64,000 bases of DNA from Apostichopus japonicus (lineage: Eukaryota > Echinodermata > Holothuroidea > Aspidochirotida > Stichopodidae): the NCBI RefSeq assembly GCF_037975245.1, contig NC_092566.1, forward strand, positions 14,376,501 to 14,440,500, written 5' to 3'. Positions 52,851 through 63,660 of this stretch are shown here, piece by piece. Under the pieces are notes generated by a model. It made no database searches and was not told the origin of the DNA. It was given only the letters and a program-made list of their open reading frames with translations. Numbering within the stretch: position 1 is the stretch's first letter; each line of letters starts with the position of its first letter. Position numbers and translations under genes: made by a program.

Positions 52851-53274
52851 CGTCCCCGTTCTGGCGTAGTGACAAATGTTCAAAATGTGAGTTTTGAGAA
52901 AACGCGCTCTAAAGATTTTCACATTTTGACTTTAGTATAGCGTAATTGAAAAAGGATCTTTTGTACCGAAAGTTGTCAATATTTTAAATATAACAAATAG
53001 AACTTTGAGTTCTCATGTTTGTTGCTGATCGAAAAATTTCTTACAAAGTAGTAATTTTAGTGTAAACATATTCGTCGTAATGTCATGTCATTTTCAGTTA
53101 CTTTTAGACATTCGTCACACATTCGTCACTATGCTAGAACTAAATTTTGAAGTTTCGTCCTGTCACAAACTTGTATTCGTCACTTTTGTGTGTAGTAGCC
53201 ATAGGGTACACCGTGGATGTTCACTGTCACATGGGGAGAGGAAGGGGGGTAGGTGGAATAACCTCACGATAGAA

Positions 53275-53742
53275 GAAAATAATCGAAGGGGTGGTACATT
53301 GTTCTTATTCATTTTAAAAAGAACGTCCACGGTTTACTTTAATGTATAAAATAGACAAGGAATGGGTTATACGCAGGTATCAACATACGTGTTTTAGTAT
53401 GTTTTTCTTGAGTGGCATGGATGGAGTCGGATATGACGAGGGGAGATGGTATATAGGGCAAGGAGAGCCGGCTATTGAAAGGGTGGTATATTGGTCTTAT
53501 TAATTTTAAAAAGAACGCCCACGTTTTGTTGCAATGTATCAAATAGACAAGTAATTTGTATAGGTCATGGGCGGATGTAAGTGTTTTAGTATGTTTTTCT
53601 TGGGTGAAATGGAGGGTGTCGGATAGAGAGATGTTGAGGTAGGGAGGGCAAGGAGAGGCGGCTGCTGAAAGGGTGATATATTGGTCCTATTAATTTTAAA
53701 AGAACCCCCAACATTTTCTACAATGTATAAAATAGACAAGGT
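53275..53742. repeat. three tandem ~190-bp units inside the 6.6-kb element
   Basis: Each unit contains GTGGTATATTGGTCTTATTA (or a variant), TTTTAAAAAGAAC and TGTATAAAATAGACAAG, repeating at about 53290, 53484 and 53670. Non-coding in appearance. Confidence 0.85.
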
Positions 53743-53969
53743 ATATGATGAAATGTGAACACATGCAGTTGCAAAAATAATACTTCCAGTGGCGTAATCT
53801 GTTAAGTCGGAACTCTTATAAAGCACACAGACTACGGAAAATTGTGTGCAATTCTTCATTTTCAAGTTAGTGTATTACGTGAAATGTCTCTGACAATAGT
53901 TTCTAAGTATCCTTCAAACGCTCTGGGAAGCTTTTCCACTATACTATCCCGGCCTTAAACGGAATGTGA

Positions 53970-54262
53970 AATTTTCTTACGCTCACAGGCACATTCATAA
54001 TAACCAATCCAACAACTGTGCCATTGTTTAAGTGTTTCCAAGTTGTACTATAGTATGTTGTTCCTTCTTTTTATTTCCTTCCAGTATACATATAAAAATT
54101 TTCTTACGCTCACAGGCACATTCATAATATCCAACCCAACCTCGTGTGAATCCTCAGATTTAAAGAAGGAAACAACTGTGCCATTGTTCAAGTGTTTCCA
54201 AGTTGTAATGTAGTATGTTGTTCCTTCTTTGTATTTCCTTCCAGTATACATATAAAATTTAT
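53970..54262. repeat. tandem duplication of ~130-165 bp
   Basis: The block from AATTTTCTTACGCTCACAGG to TTCCAGTATACATATAAAA occurs twice (about 53970-54097 and 54098-54256). The second copy has about 35 extra bases. On the minus strand the second copy is part of an 80-codon open frame (54290-54048) with KYKEGTTYYITTWKHLNNG; the family is not recognised. Confidence 0.85.
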
Positions 54263-55023
54263 AGAGAGGAGTCATATAATACCTCAACAAGAAGAATAAA
54301 TCATATAAAAGTTGTTTTTTTGAGATGATAGGATACCAAACAGCAGGGACGTAGCCAGGGGGGGGGGGAGCAGGGGGAGCGACCGCTCCCCCTTTCAGTG
54401 TCGATTTTTTTTTTAAACTGTCGTTTTTTTTAGCATGGTATTTTTTCAGTGCTCTTTTGATCTTGAATACTCGTCAGCTCCGTTAACTCGATTGTAATCG
54501 TATTAACATTCACGCCTACTGATTCAACTACTTACTTAGTTTGGCAGATGCAATTAGCTAAATTAAGCTTATAGCCAATTACAAGCCTACAGTTGGCCAC
54601 TGCGTTATAAAATACATATTGCCTACCTAACCGCACTCTATGGAATGTCACGAACTGTATGCACAGCAACGTTCGTTCAATGAGTCGTCCTAAGTTGTTG
54701 CACGAACAGCATGTTATGAAGCTAAGCTAGCAATCGTACGTGATACGCACTTCCTATAAATAATTATTACACTGCTAATACACTGCGATAACGATATTTG
54801 TTTTTAGGCCACTGCATATCTGGCTGTATTACAAAATATGAAAGTTTATATTGTCCATCAGTTAAGTTCGTCAAATGTATTAAAGTCCAGACATTGGACA
54901 ATAAACAAGAATCATCCTACTGGAAAACTTGTAAAAGAGCACTATGTTTATCTTTCTGATATATTATGTAAAAGAACATGTAAAAGAATTTAAACAGGAA
55001 AAAAAATCTGCTGATACTGATAT

Positions 55024-55830
55024 CATATGATCAGGGCGTAGCCAGTATGTAGCACGATAGTTTCATTCAACACTCTACCCACCGAAAAAGACTATAGGAT
55101 CCGATCTTGTCAGTTTTTTTAACATGTAGTTAAGAACCCGTTTACGCAGATAATATTTCAGTTGAGAAAACACTTGAGAAATTTGCATCAGATGGCAATC
55201 GTCGGATAGCTCTCGCCTTCTCTTATTAGGCTAACTTAAACATTTACTAGCTACAGTTGTGTCAAAGACATTTCTGGACTATCTTTGTATCTACAAGTAT
55301 CAGAAGTTGAAAAGTAAGACTACTCTGTACATGTACCTTCAAGGGCGGCGGAACCGGGGGGGGGGGGGGCACAGGGGGCAAGTACCCCCCACTTTTCCTC
55401 AGGTTAAAAATGTGCCCTTTTTCTACATAAAACTTGTACTCTTGATCACCTTATTAGGTCAGCGATATTTCAGTAAGAGATCTAATCCTAATTTAGAACT
55501 ATCAGGGGCGTAGCCAGTATGTAGCACTGTAGACCCGGGCCTACACTTTTTTTGGCCAAGTTATCTTTTTTTTATTAAAACACCCATAATTCAAATCCAT
55601 AAGCTTGCTGGACGAGTTTAAGAGTCTAGACAGGAAAAACTATTGAAATGAACGTAGCAAGATTATGGCTAAATTAGGTGACCTATTCTTCTGTCATCTA
55701 GGCTGTTATTCATATCGCGTGCCGTTTCATTCAATTCTCTACCCGCCGAAAAAGACTAGGATACGATCTTGTCAGCTTTTTAACATCTACTTAAGAACCC
55801 GTTTACGCAGATAAAATTTCAGTTGAGAAC
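55024..55830. repeat. direct repeats with CAGGGGCGTAGCCAG starts
   Basis: CAGGGCGTAGCCAGTATGTA at 55024 and CAGGGGCGTAGCCAGTATGT at 55503 begin related blocks. Both continue with a shared stretch (CCGAAAAAGACT, CGATCTTGTCAG, AGAACCCGTTTACGCAGATA) at about 55080-55170 and 55745-55825. They resemble copies of a further hAT-like left end; the right ends were not found. The second copy starts inside the nested element at 55340-56246. Confidence 0.6.
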
Positions 55831-56246
55831 ATTCCACAGTCAAATAAGCCTATCGTTGATTAACAGACTTTATATGTATAGAGCTGCAGCACTTTGTTGC
55901 CTGTTGTTGTCACGATCGGCGTTCCAAGTTCCAAAACAGCCTTTTCGATAAACATTTACCAGCTACAGTTGTATCAAAGACAAATACTGGCTATGGTTGT
56001 ATCAAAGACATTTCTGGCCTATCTTTGTATCTACAAGTATCAGAAGTTGAAAAGTAAGACTACTAAGACGGGGGGGGGGGGGGGGCGTTGATGGAGTGAT
56101 GTGTATATGCAAATAAGATAATACAATAAGATTTATAAAGGGTACTAAATATCAGGCTGCTTCAGTCCAATCGAATTTCTGCAAAGTGCCCTTTGAGGTC
56201 GGTGCCCCCCCCCCCCCCCAGAATAAAAGTGCTTCCGCCACCCTTA
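55340..56246. mobile_element. nested hAT-like element (~0.9 kb)
   Basis: The left end CAAGGGCGGCGGAA and the right end (minus strand) TAAGGGTGGCGGAA are imperfect inverted repeats. The flanks TGTACCTT (55332-55339) and TGTAACTT (56247-56254) match at 7 of 8 bases, as a slightly decayed 8-bp target duplication. G- and C-homopolymers lie just inside both ends (about 55359-55371 and 56205-56219). Confidence 0.65.
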
Positions 56247-56563
56247 TGTAACTTGCTAATTTTAATACATTATGTATTATTGAATTACGTACTATTTTAA
56301 CTCGTTTGTTTTTGGGGTTTAAAAGTGATATTGAATGAGGTGTCTCAAGTTAGCAAGAGGCCAGGGAACCAGAATGAACACTAGGGAAGGGCCGTTTCCG
56401 GCCATCTGGGGGGTTTGTAAAACAAAAATTTTACTTGTACGCTCCGCGCCAACCGATGGTGGCGCTCCGCTCAGATAGTCGTGCCTACAACTTTGAAAAT
56501 CCATATCAATCGCAAAAAGTGCTCCCCCCCTTTCCAATTCCTGGCTACGTCGCTGCCAAACAG

Positions 56564-57099
56564 TCCAAGAATGACTAATATAAAAGGGGAGAAAATGTCA
56601 AGATGATAGGATATCATATAAAATACATATACTAATACAAAAGTTAATACATAAAACGATATAACAAACAGACTACAACAAACATTCTACGTGCTCGAAT
56701 TGAATGTATAAAGCAGCACGGTAAATAAATGAGTTGCTGTAAACTTACGTTCGGTATTTTGTGGGGATTTCTTAGATTTCTGCTCGATTTGTGCAGGAGA
56801 CTTTTTAGTACAGTATACAAAAGGTTATTCTGATCACTGTAAATCTTATTAGCCATTCTTGTAAACTCAGGTCTTGCAGCAGCATTTACTTTTTCTAAAA
56901 GTATATTGTATTCTAAATTAATATAGCTGATGTGTATTTAAGAAACTACATTCTTCTTTTCTTTGCTTTGTTTTGCAATATAAAATGGTACCAGACAAGC
57001 ACTGTATAGATCATATGTGCCAGGTTGTATAATAGTATTGAAAACATTTTTCTTAGCATTTTGGCTAAAGAAAGACACATCGTAAGCCACACTAGATAC
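56564..57099. other. non-coding stretch inside the 6.6-kb element
   Basis: Between the hAT element and the LINE relic; nothing recognisable. It may hold the decayed C-terminus of the LINE on the minus strand. Confidence 0.4.
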
Positions 57100-57710
57100 T
57101 ATATAATATACTTTTATAATACCTTGATGCTTTTCAAGAAAAGGTCAAACTGTCGTCGCTGTATACTCCCAGTACTCAGTTTTGGAGGTTCTAGCCGCAT
57201 CAGATCCATCAATAGTAATAATACGTTGCGTCCTTGATAGAATGAGACCTTCATGTTTTATGGTTTATTTTCAAAAACGAATTTCCTTAATTTTTTTTTT
57301 GGGGGGGGGGTTACGCAATGAAGTCCTGCGGTCACATGTTGGAACTATGTCATTTACAGAACACTGAAAATTTCATTGGTCAGTTTCAACAGAGCTCTTA
57401 TGAATTGTGCATGATACAGCAGTATCATCGGCATATTTTGTTATAGAAATGTGTGAGTTTGACCTAACTTCATCAGTATATATAGTAAATAATATAGCAT
57501 ATAATGGACCCACCCCAAGGCACACCAACTTTTATTTCCAATATTTCCGATAACCCTTTATCCAACCTTACTTGTCTGGGCCATCCTTGAAGAAATTGTG
57601 TCAGCCAATGAATAAGCCATGTTTCTTTGATAAATCGTAAAGAACCTTCATTAATTGATTTGGCAAGACAGTATTAAACGCACTTGAAAAGTCAAGAAAA
57701 GACCCTTTGT
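57100..57710 (-). mobile_element. LINE reverse-transcriptase relic (CR1/L2-like)
   Basis: The minus strand reads SFLDFSSAFNTVLPNQLMKV (palm motif A), a degraded middle, GVGPLYAILFTIYTDEV, and KYADDTAVSCTIH (catalytic motif C, YADD), all in one frame from about 57705 to 57378, with several in-frame stops. Weaker matches continue to about 57100. It is dead and lies inside the 6.6-kb element. Confidence 0.75.
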
Positions 57711-59460
57711 TATAATTCTTTCCTTACAATCTTAATGAGACACAAAATCATGGCTTAATCAAACGTTTGATATGGATATGGATTCTTCGAGTGGCTTGCA
57801 ACTTCCGTTCTGGAACAGCAAGTGCCTTCTTCTTTCTTATGTCAAGCAACCTTTATGGGTTAATAATCCCAATGTATGGAAACCAGGGCTGAGGGTGTAT
57901 CAGTTTGGTGATGTTCATTTGGTTTGTATGTCCATGTTCTGACTTGGTTTATTTTTCCAAAAGGTCTGGTATAACTTCCCCTATGATCCTGAAATTCTTA
58001 GCCTGTGGAAGAAAACATCCAAGGTTCAGTCACATCTGAAGGTTGCTATACAGATTTTCTAGTAATTCGGTCTAAACGCCCCCCCCCCCCTCCTCGTCCT
58101 TTGTAGCAAAGTAACTACTTAAGTATAAACTATGCTAGTACCTTCCAAAGTTTCATATAAAAGTATGTGACCTTCAACTATGTAACTAGGTATTACTTAG
58201 CCAGAAAATGGTAATTTTAAGTTAGGCTAGAGTAATGCTCGTGATGAGCAAAGCCGCCAACAGCTAAGAGAAACCGTACTTCTTTAGGGAGATGTTACAT
58301 TTTAACGTTTATTTATATATGAAATTGAAGACTGGAGGAAGTCTTAAGTGGAAATGAGCTGGCGTTTGCATGTTTTAATTTGTCATTATACTGGTATTTG
58401 TTTATTGAACTGTTTACATTCACATTGAAAAGGAGACAGGACACCAAAAGATTACATTATATCGCCGGGTATCCCCCCCCCAACATCCCAAGTGGCACTA
58501 TGACATTACACATTGGCAAAAAATAGCTCCATGCCACGACTTTTAAAAACCAATTTACTCCCGTACCGTGCAAGATAATGGACTTAGATATTTTAGGGAT
58601 AAGTTCATCACAAGGATCTTGTTGATATAAGTTCATTATGATGGTTTGGGATTCCTTCCCTTCAACCCTTAGGTATGGTTAGGCTAACTATAAGAATGGC
58701 TTAAATTAATTAACCTTGGTCTAGGTATTGTAGTCTTCGCGGTCACAGTTAAAATTTGAGTGATTTATCCATCATTTTTATACGAGTTACACCCATTGTC
58801 ATTCATGTCCGTCAGTGACTTACACCACCTGTTTCCTCATTTACACACAACTCTAATTAAATGTACCGAAGGTCACACTGTTACACCGATTCAGTAGAGA
58901 TAAATAGTCTACTGTATATAGCTACTCGCGCAACAGATACAAGCATAGAATGTACTGCAATCCTAACACTAGGCTACTATTCAGGTATATTATTGTTAAA
59001 CCACACCTCATTCTGTTTTCACGAGTTATGCTATCGTGTATGAAATGCTGTATTAATCAATTAAATGACGAGGTGGATATAATAAAGATATTACCGGCTT
59101 GCCATAATCCTGGTTGTTTTCAAATGGCAGTTAGTTGGTTCTCAAGTCAGTATGACATGGTTGTTATGTTCGGCTTGTTCCAAAGGGTAATATTCGTCGA
59201 TATGCAAAAATGCATGGACCTTAGACAAATAGTGTTACTGAGTGGTTGTAATGATGACTAAAGTATTCGTCAGTATGTAAAAACGAGAGTGGGTCTTAGG
59301 TGGACATTCGTCAAAACTGAGTCAGAAAAAACGAAAAAATAGACAGTTTTAAAACTTCTAACCCGGCTCAACCGATTCTTCACCCTCGAAATAGGTAAGA
59401 ACAATATTTAACTCAATTTCGCCAAAAGTGCACATTCGCCACTACGCGAAAACGGGGACG
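57711..59460. other. right part of the 6.6-kb element, no gene recognised
   Basis: Poly-C run near 58078-58090 and C run at 58477. The frame at 58950-59261 on the plus strand has no recognisable motif. The ATTCGTC subterminal motifs lie in the last 300 bp. Confidence 0.45.
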
Positions 59461-60397
59461 ATATATACACATACCGTATATACGTATATATATATATACA
59501 TAAAATATATTTGGTTCATTTTCCATCTCATTTATTGCTTTATCTTTGGGGTTTTTACCTCGAGATATCAATCAGTTGTCTGAATTGACAATGATACATA
59601 ATATCAAAATCTGAAACCTCAACACCTTCACAAATGAAAATTCAAAGTTTCTAAACTAAAGCATATTAACTTGAACAGTTAATGAAAATTTCCAGAAAAG
59701 GTCGACTACGGAAGTCATTGTTTCGTTTACATAGAATATGACGCTCTTCTTGCAACAGAAAGTGGAACTTATATTGAAACATGGATGCGTCAGTACTTTT
59801 ATTACTTAGTTTCTAGTTGAAAATAAAATAGTTTGCATACAGTATAAAATAGTTTATCTAGTTCTTAATTTCATATAAAAATCAAACTTAACATATTACA
59901 AATTAAGGTCAATGTTGTTTCTAAAACATGTTGCAGAAATTGCTTGCCAAAATATCTGAGTAACTGGACAGGATCAAAAGATGTTAGAGGGCCTCATCCT
60001 CAGAATAACAAAATGTACACACGGGGAGTCTTTTAGTTTAATTTTATGTAAACAAGAGTTGGTACCATTAGTTTTATGAATAAATATTAAATGGCTTTCG
60101 TATCGCTAACAGCAAAAGGAAGCATGAACACATTCACTTCTCAACACTTCTGAACTAAATAAAGTTTTACCCATTTACATTTTAGACTTTTTGAAAATAA
60201 TAACCCTATGTCAACCATATTAAGTCCTTCATTGCAATTTTGGTTCAATTACACCGATCTTTAAATTTTGTGGGACTTAATTGACCAAACAAATTTGTTG
60301 AAAAGAGTATCTAACTATCGAAAAAAAAAATGATGGTCAGGCAAAAAAGGACAATAAATAGACTAGCTGAGAAACTTTATCGATCGGTGTCAGATCT
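59461..60397. other. non-coding stretch, nothing recognised
   Basis: AT-rich DNA starting with TA/TACA repeats at the edge of the 6.6-kb element. Confidence 0.5.
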
Positions 60398-60742
60398 CTA
60401 GGAAGATAAGGGATTCAGTTTTTTTGTAATACGTGTAAGTTTCGCTAAGTAATTGAACCTTAAAAAGTCTTCTTGATGATGCGTAAATGATATTCCTAGG
60501 TACGTATTAGGACCATCACTTATTCTTAAAAGATGACCTTGTGGGAAATCATAACACTTATCTAGATTAACTGTCAGAATTGACACTTTTGAAAACCTAT
60601 TGAGTACTGCGATAACTTCATGTATCGAGTTTTTGAAACCATCAGTAATCATAACAGTATCATCAACGTAATCAATAATCTTTAAAGTTCGATCACTAAT
60701 TGTAATACCTTGGATTAGCAGATGATCTTTAGGCCAATTCAC
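60398..60742 (-). mobile_element. LINE reverse-transcriptase fragment
   Basis: An open frame of 114 codons with IIDYVDDTVMITDG (catalytic YVDD), then VIAVLNRFSKVSILTVNLDK, the standard spacing of palm motif C and the following thumb-side sequence of non-LTR retrotransposons. No endonuclease or remaining RT domains lie beside it. It differs from the YADD relic at 57.1-57.7 kb, so it is a different LINE. Confidence 0.8.
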
Positions 60743-61170
60743 TCCCTGGTACTTATTAAGATACTTTTAATTAACGTGTCCTGTATATAAGCTTGAGTTA
60801 AATATCACAGTAATTACATTAATTGATTTTACCCAAACAATGAAAACTGTACAGAATGGTTTGAAAGTAGGTGATTGAACAAATTTATATTTGGCCTAAA
60901 CATGAAACGACGCTGATTTTTTCATTTATCGTCTACCTGGGTACGTAAGTTATTCTCATAATTTTGCTGTTGCCATTCCGTTGAAGGAAAATTGGGAGCC
61001 TACCCCGGAAAGAACATCTCAGGCTCATTTTTAAAATTATTTGAAAAAGAGAAATTACCTCTCACAGACAACAATCTGTAAATTTATCCGAGATTATATA
61101 CAAGGATAATGATTAGCTCTATTTTATTAACAAACTACTGTGTTGTATACTCAAATGCTACAATGGAATT

Positions 61171-61860
61171 GGAGGTAGACAGTTTCGTTCAGTCACCTGT
61201 GAAGTCTCTTAAACCTTTAAAACGGTCTGAGCTTGTACAACTGTGAGAATACTACAAAATTAATGTAAGGAGAGTGTTGATCGAAACTCTGATTGACAAA
61301 CACATTCTTTAAGAAAGTGCTCAACCTCCTTGTCTTGCTCGGGTTAATGCCGACCAAGACATCAGTTAAATCTACTTAAGTTGGAATTTCCAAAGAAAGC
61401 AATGGAGAGGCAACTTGAGGTATGCCTAGAACGTGAAATTTAATTCCAAAGAACTAGATTTAAGGGGACAATCCTCCCCAAGATCGGCATTTGCCAATTT
61501 GAAAAGTTAGCCGATTGCCTAAAGTGGCCTGAAGATCAATGGGCCCTGTTTCTGCAGAATTCATTGACTGAAAAGGCTCAAGAAATTTATGTTCCCTTGT
61601 CAATAGAACAGTCTTCTATCAATGCTGTTGTAAAAAATTTCAGCTAGTTCCTGAAGCCTATATTAGGCAAAATTTCAGGCAGAGTAAGAAACAAGACCAC
61701 CAAACATCTTCTGAATTAGCAAGAGAGAAAGATACTCTTTGATAGGAGGTTTACTTGAAAGGATATTGGTAACGAATTTCATTAGTTAAGGCAACAAGAG
61801 CATGTCGAAGAATTTAAAAAGTGTGAACCCCCCGAAATTAAACACATTTACTCCAATATT
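61171..61860 (+). mobile_element. Gag relic of a Gypsy-like LTR retrotransposon
   Basis: Degraded frames give, in order: PVKSLKPLKRSELVQL, a stop, EYYKINVRRVLIETLIDKHI; then FEKLADCLKWPEDQWALFLQ, NSLTEKAQEIYVPLS, LVPEAYIRQNFRQSKK, SELAREKDTL; then EEFKKCEPPEIKTHL. This is the order found in Gag proteins of metazoan Ty3/Gypsy elements with a SCAN-like capsid region. Stops and frame changes are present. No LTR, protease or RT was found nearby. Confidence 0.7.
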
Positions 61861-61947
61861 TCAAGACAAAGCAAGTAAATATAACAATAGGGACCGTGGA
61901 AACCAGGAAACACTTCACTACGAGTCCCAGCGAAAGAAAACGTATAG

Positions 61948-63660
61948 TCCATCGGGGCAGGCTTCAAAATGTGCTTAAAAAACGACTTTCGTTGAACATA
62001 TTTAGTACCAAGGTTGTTGGTTGGAAGTTGTAGAGGGATGTCCTGGGAACATTTTTCGCGATGTTGGATGATTGGAGAGGTGTTATTTTTCGAGTAAACA
62101 ACAAACAAATGACATCACTCTTATACGGTGTACGACAATTACAACAAAGCAGTTCATTGTGACAGCAACATGAAAATGGCATTTAAATGCATTTGAACTT
62201 ATTAAAATCAAGATGTTTGTGTTAACAGGTATAGAGGGATGTCCTGAGATTATTTTAGGAGTTTTTGGATGCTTGGAGAGATGTTATTTTGCGGGTAAAC
62301 AACAAATTACCTCACTATGAAGTGTGGGCTTAATTAAAAATCAGCAACGACTATTCAAAGCAACATGATAATAGTTTTAAATGTTACTTAACCTATTTAG
62401 AACCAAGGTTTGTTGGTTGGATGTTGTAAAGAAATGTCCTAAGAATACTTGAAGAGTTGTTGGATGCTAAAAGAGGTAATACTTTACGAATAAACATATG
62501 ACGTCATAATCCATCAGGGCAGGCTTCAAAAAGTGCTTAAAAAGCGAGTTTCGTTGCACATATTTAGTACCAAGGTTTGTTGGTAAGAAGTTGTAGAGGG
62601 ATGTCCTGGGATCATTTTTCGCAATGTTGGATATTAGGAGAGGTGTTATTTTTCGAGTAAACAACAAACAAGTGACGTCACTTTTATACGGTGTACGACA
62701 ATTACAACCAAGCAGTTCCTTGTCACAGCAACATGAAAATGGCATTAAATGGTCTTGCACTTATTTGAACTTGGATGGTTTTGTTGACAGCTTTATAGGG
62801 ATGTCCTGAGATTATCTTAGGAGTTTTTGGAAGCTTGGAGAGATGTTATCTTGCGTGTAAACAACAAGTGTGGGCTAAATTAAAAATCAGCAACGACTAT
62901 TCACAGCAACATGATTAAATAGTTTTTCAATGTTACTAAACCTTTTTAGAACCAATGTTTGTTGGTTGGATGTTGTAAAGAAATGTCCTAAGAATACTTG
63001 AAGAGTTGTTGGATGCTAAAAGAGGTAATACTTTACGAGTAAACAATAAACATATGACGTCACTGTTATAGGTTGAACGACAATTAAAACTCAGGAGTTC
63101 CTTGAAACAGCAGGATGGAAACGACATAATTTAAATGTTCTTGCACTTATTTAGAAACAGGATGTGTTGGTTGAAAGTAATGGAGGGATATAAAAATAAT
63201 ATTTAAAGAGTTGTTGGGTGCTAGGAGAGGTGTTATTTTACGAGTAAACAATATACATATGACGTCACTCTTATATACGTTGTAAGATAATGAAAACTGG
63301 AAATGAAAGAGCACTTTCATGTCACAGCAAGATGATAACATAATTTAAATGTTCTTGCACTAACAGTATTTTGGACCAGGTAATGTTGGTTGAAAGCTAT
63401 ATAGGAACGTCTGATGAACATTTTAACAGTTGTTGGGTGCTAAGAGAGGTGTTATGTAAAGAGTAAACAATTAACAAATAACGTCGTTCTTATACGTTGT
63501 ACTGTACGACAATTAAACAGAGCAGTTCCTTGTCACAGCAAAATGATAACATAATTAAATACAGTATTAAGAACCAGGATGTGTTGGCTGAAGTAATAGA
63601 GGAATGTCCGAAGAATATTTTAAGAGTTGTTGGATTCTTAAAGCAGTGTTATTTTTCGAA
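61948..63660. repeat. complex tandem satellite, ~180-200-bp units with ~560-bp higher-order period
   Basis: Nine related units start at about 62011, 62217, 62408, 62576, 62779, 62957, 63161, 63380 and 63570. Each has a version of TGTTGGTTGGA..GGGATGTCCTGAGAA, TTGTTGGATGCTAGGAGAGG and GAGTAAACAACAAACA. Units 1-3 match units 4-6 more closely than each other, giving a ~560-bp higher-order repeat (61948 versus 62509 share CCATCGGGGCAGGCTTC). Several units carry TGACGTCA. The short minus-strand frames recurring here are repeat artefacts. Confidence 0.9.

Larger units (their letters stand above)
54344..56555. mobile_element. hAT-type non-autonomous transposon with 8-bp target duplication
   Basis: The left end is CAGGGACGTAGCCAGG (54344-54359). 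The right end, on the minus strand, is CAGCGACGTAGCCAGG (56555-56540): 15 of 16 match. Both are flanked by the same 8 bp, CCAAACAG, at 54336-54343 and 56556-56563. An 8-bp duplication with CAGNG..CGTAGCCAG termini is the signature of hAT elements. No transposase is visible in the 2.2 kb. The interior holds a nested element, poly-G/C runs and internal direct repeats. Confidence 0.85.
52851..59460. mobile_element. 6.6-kb element with 27-bp terminal inverted repeats
   Basis: The left end starts CGTCCCCGTTCTGGCGTAGT. The right end, read on the minus strand from 59460, starts CGTCCCCGTTTTCGCGTAGT. The first 27 bp match with about four differences. Both ends abut TATA-rich DNA, so any target duplication is masked. 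Near both ends the motif ATTCGTC recurs (left: about 53070, 53108, 53120, 53174; right, same strand: about 59192, 59263, 59306), consistent with subterminal protein-binding repeats. No intact transposase was recognised. Other elements (hAT-type, LINE) are nested inside. It may be a non-autonomous or gutted DNA transposon. Confidence 0.7.

Noticed and set aside
62467-63341. Recurring minus-strand frames with SDVICLLFTRKITPLL-like peptides.
   Set aside because: They are the satellite unit read in one frame; the frames break in neighbouring units and no protein family is recognised.
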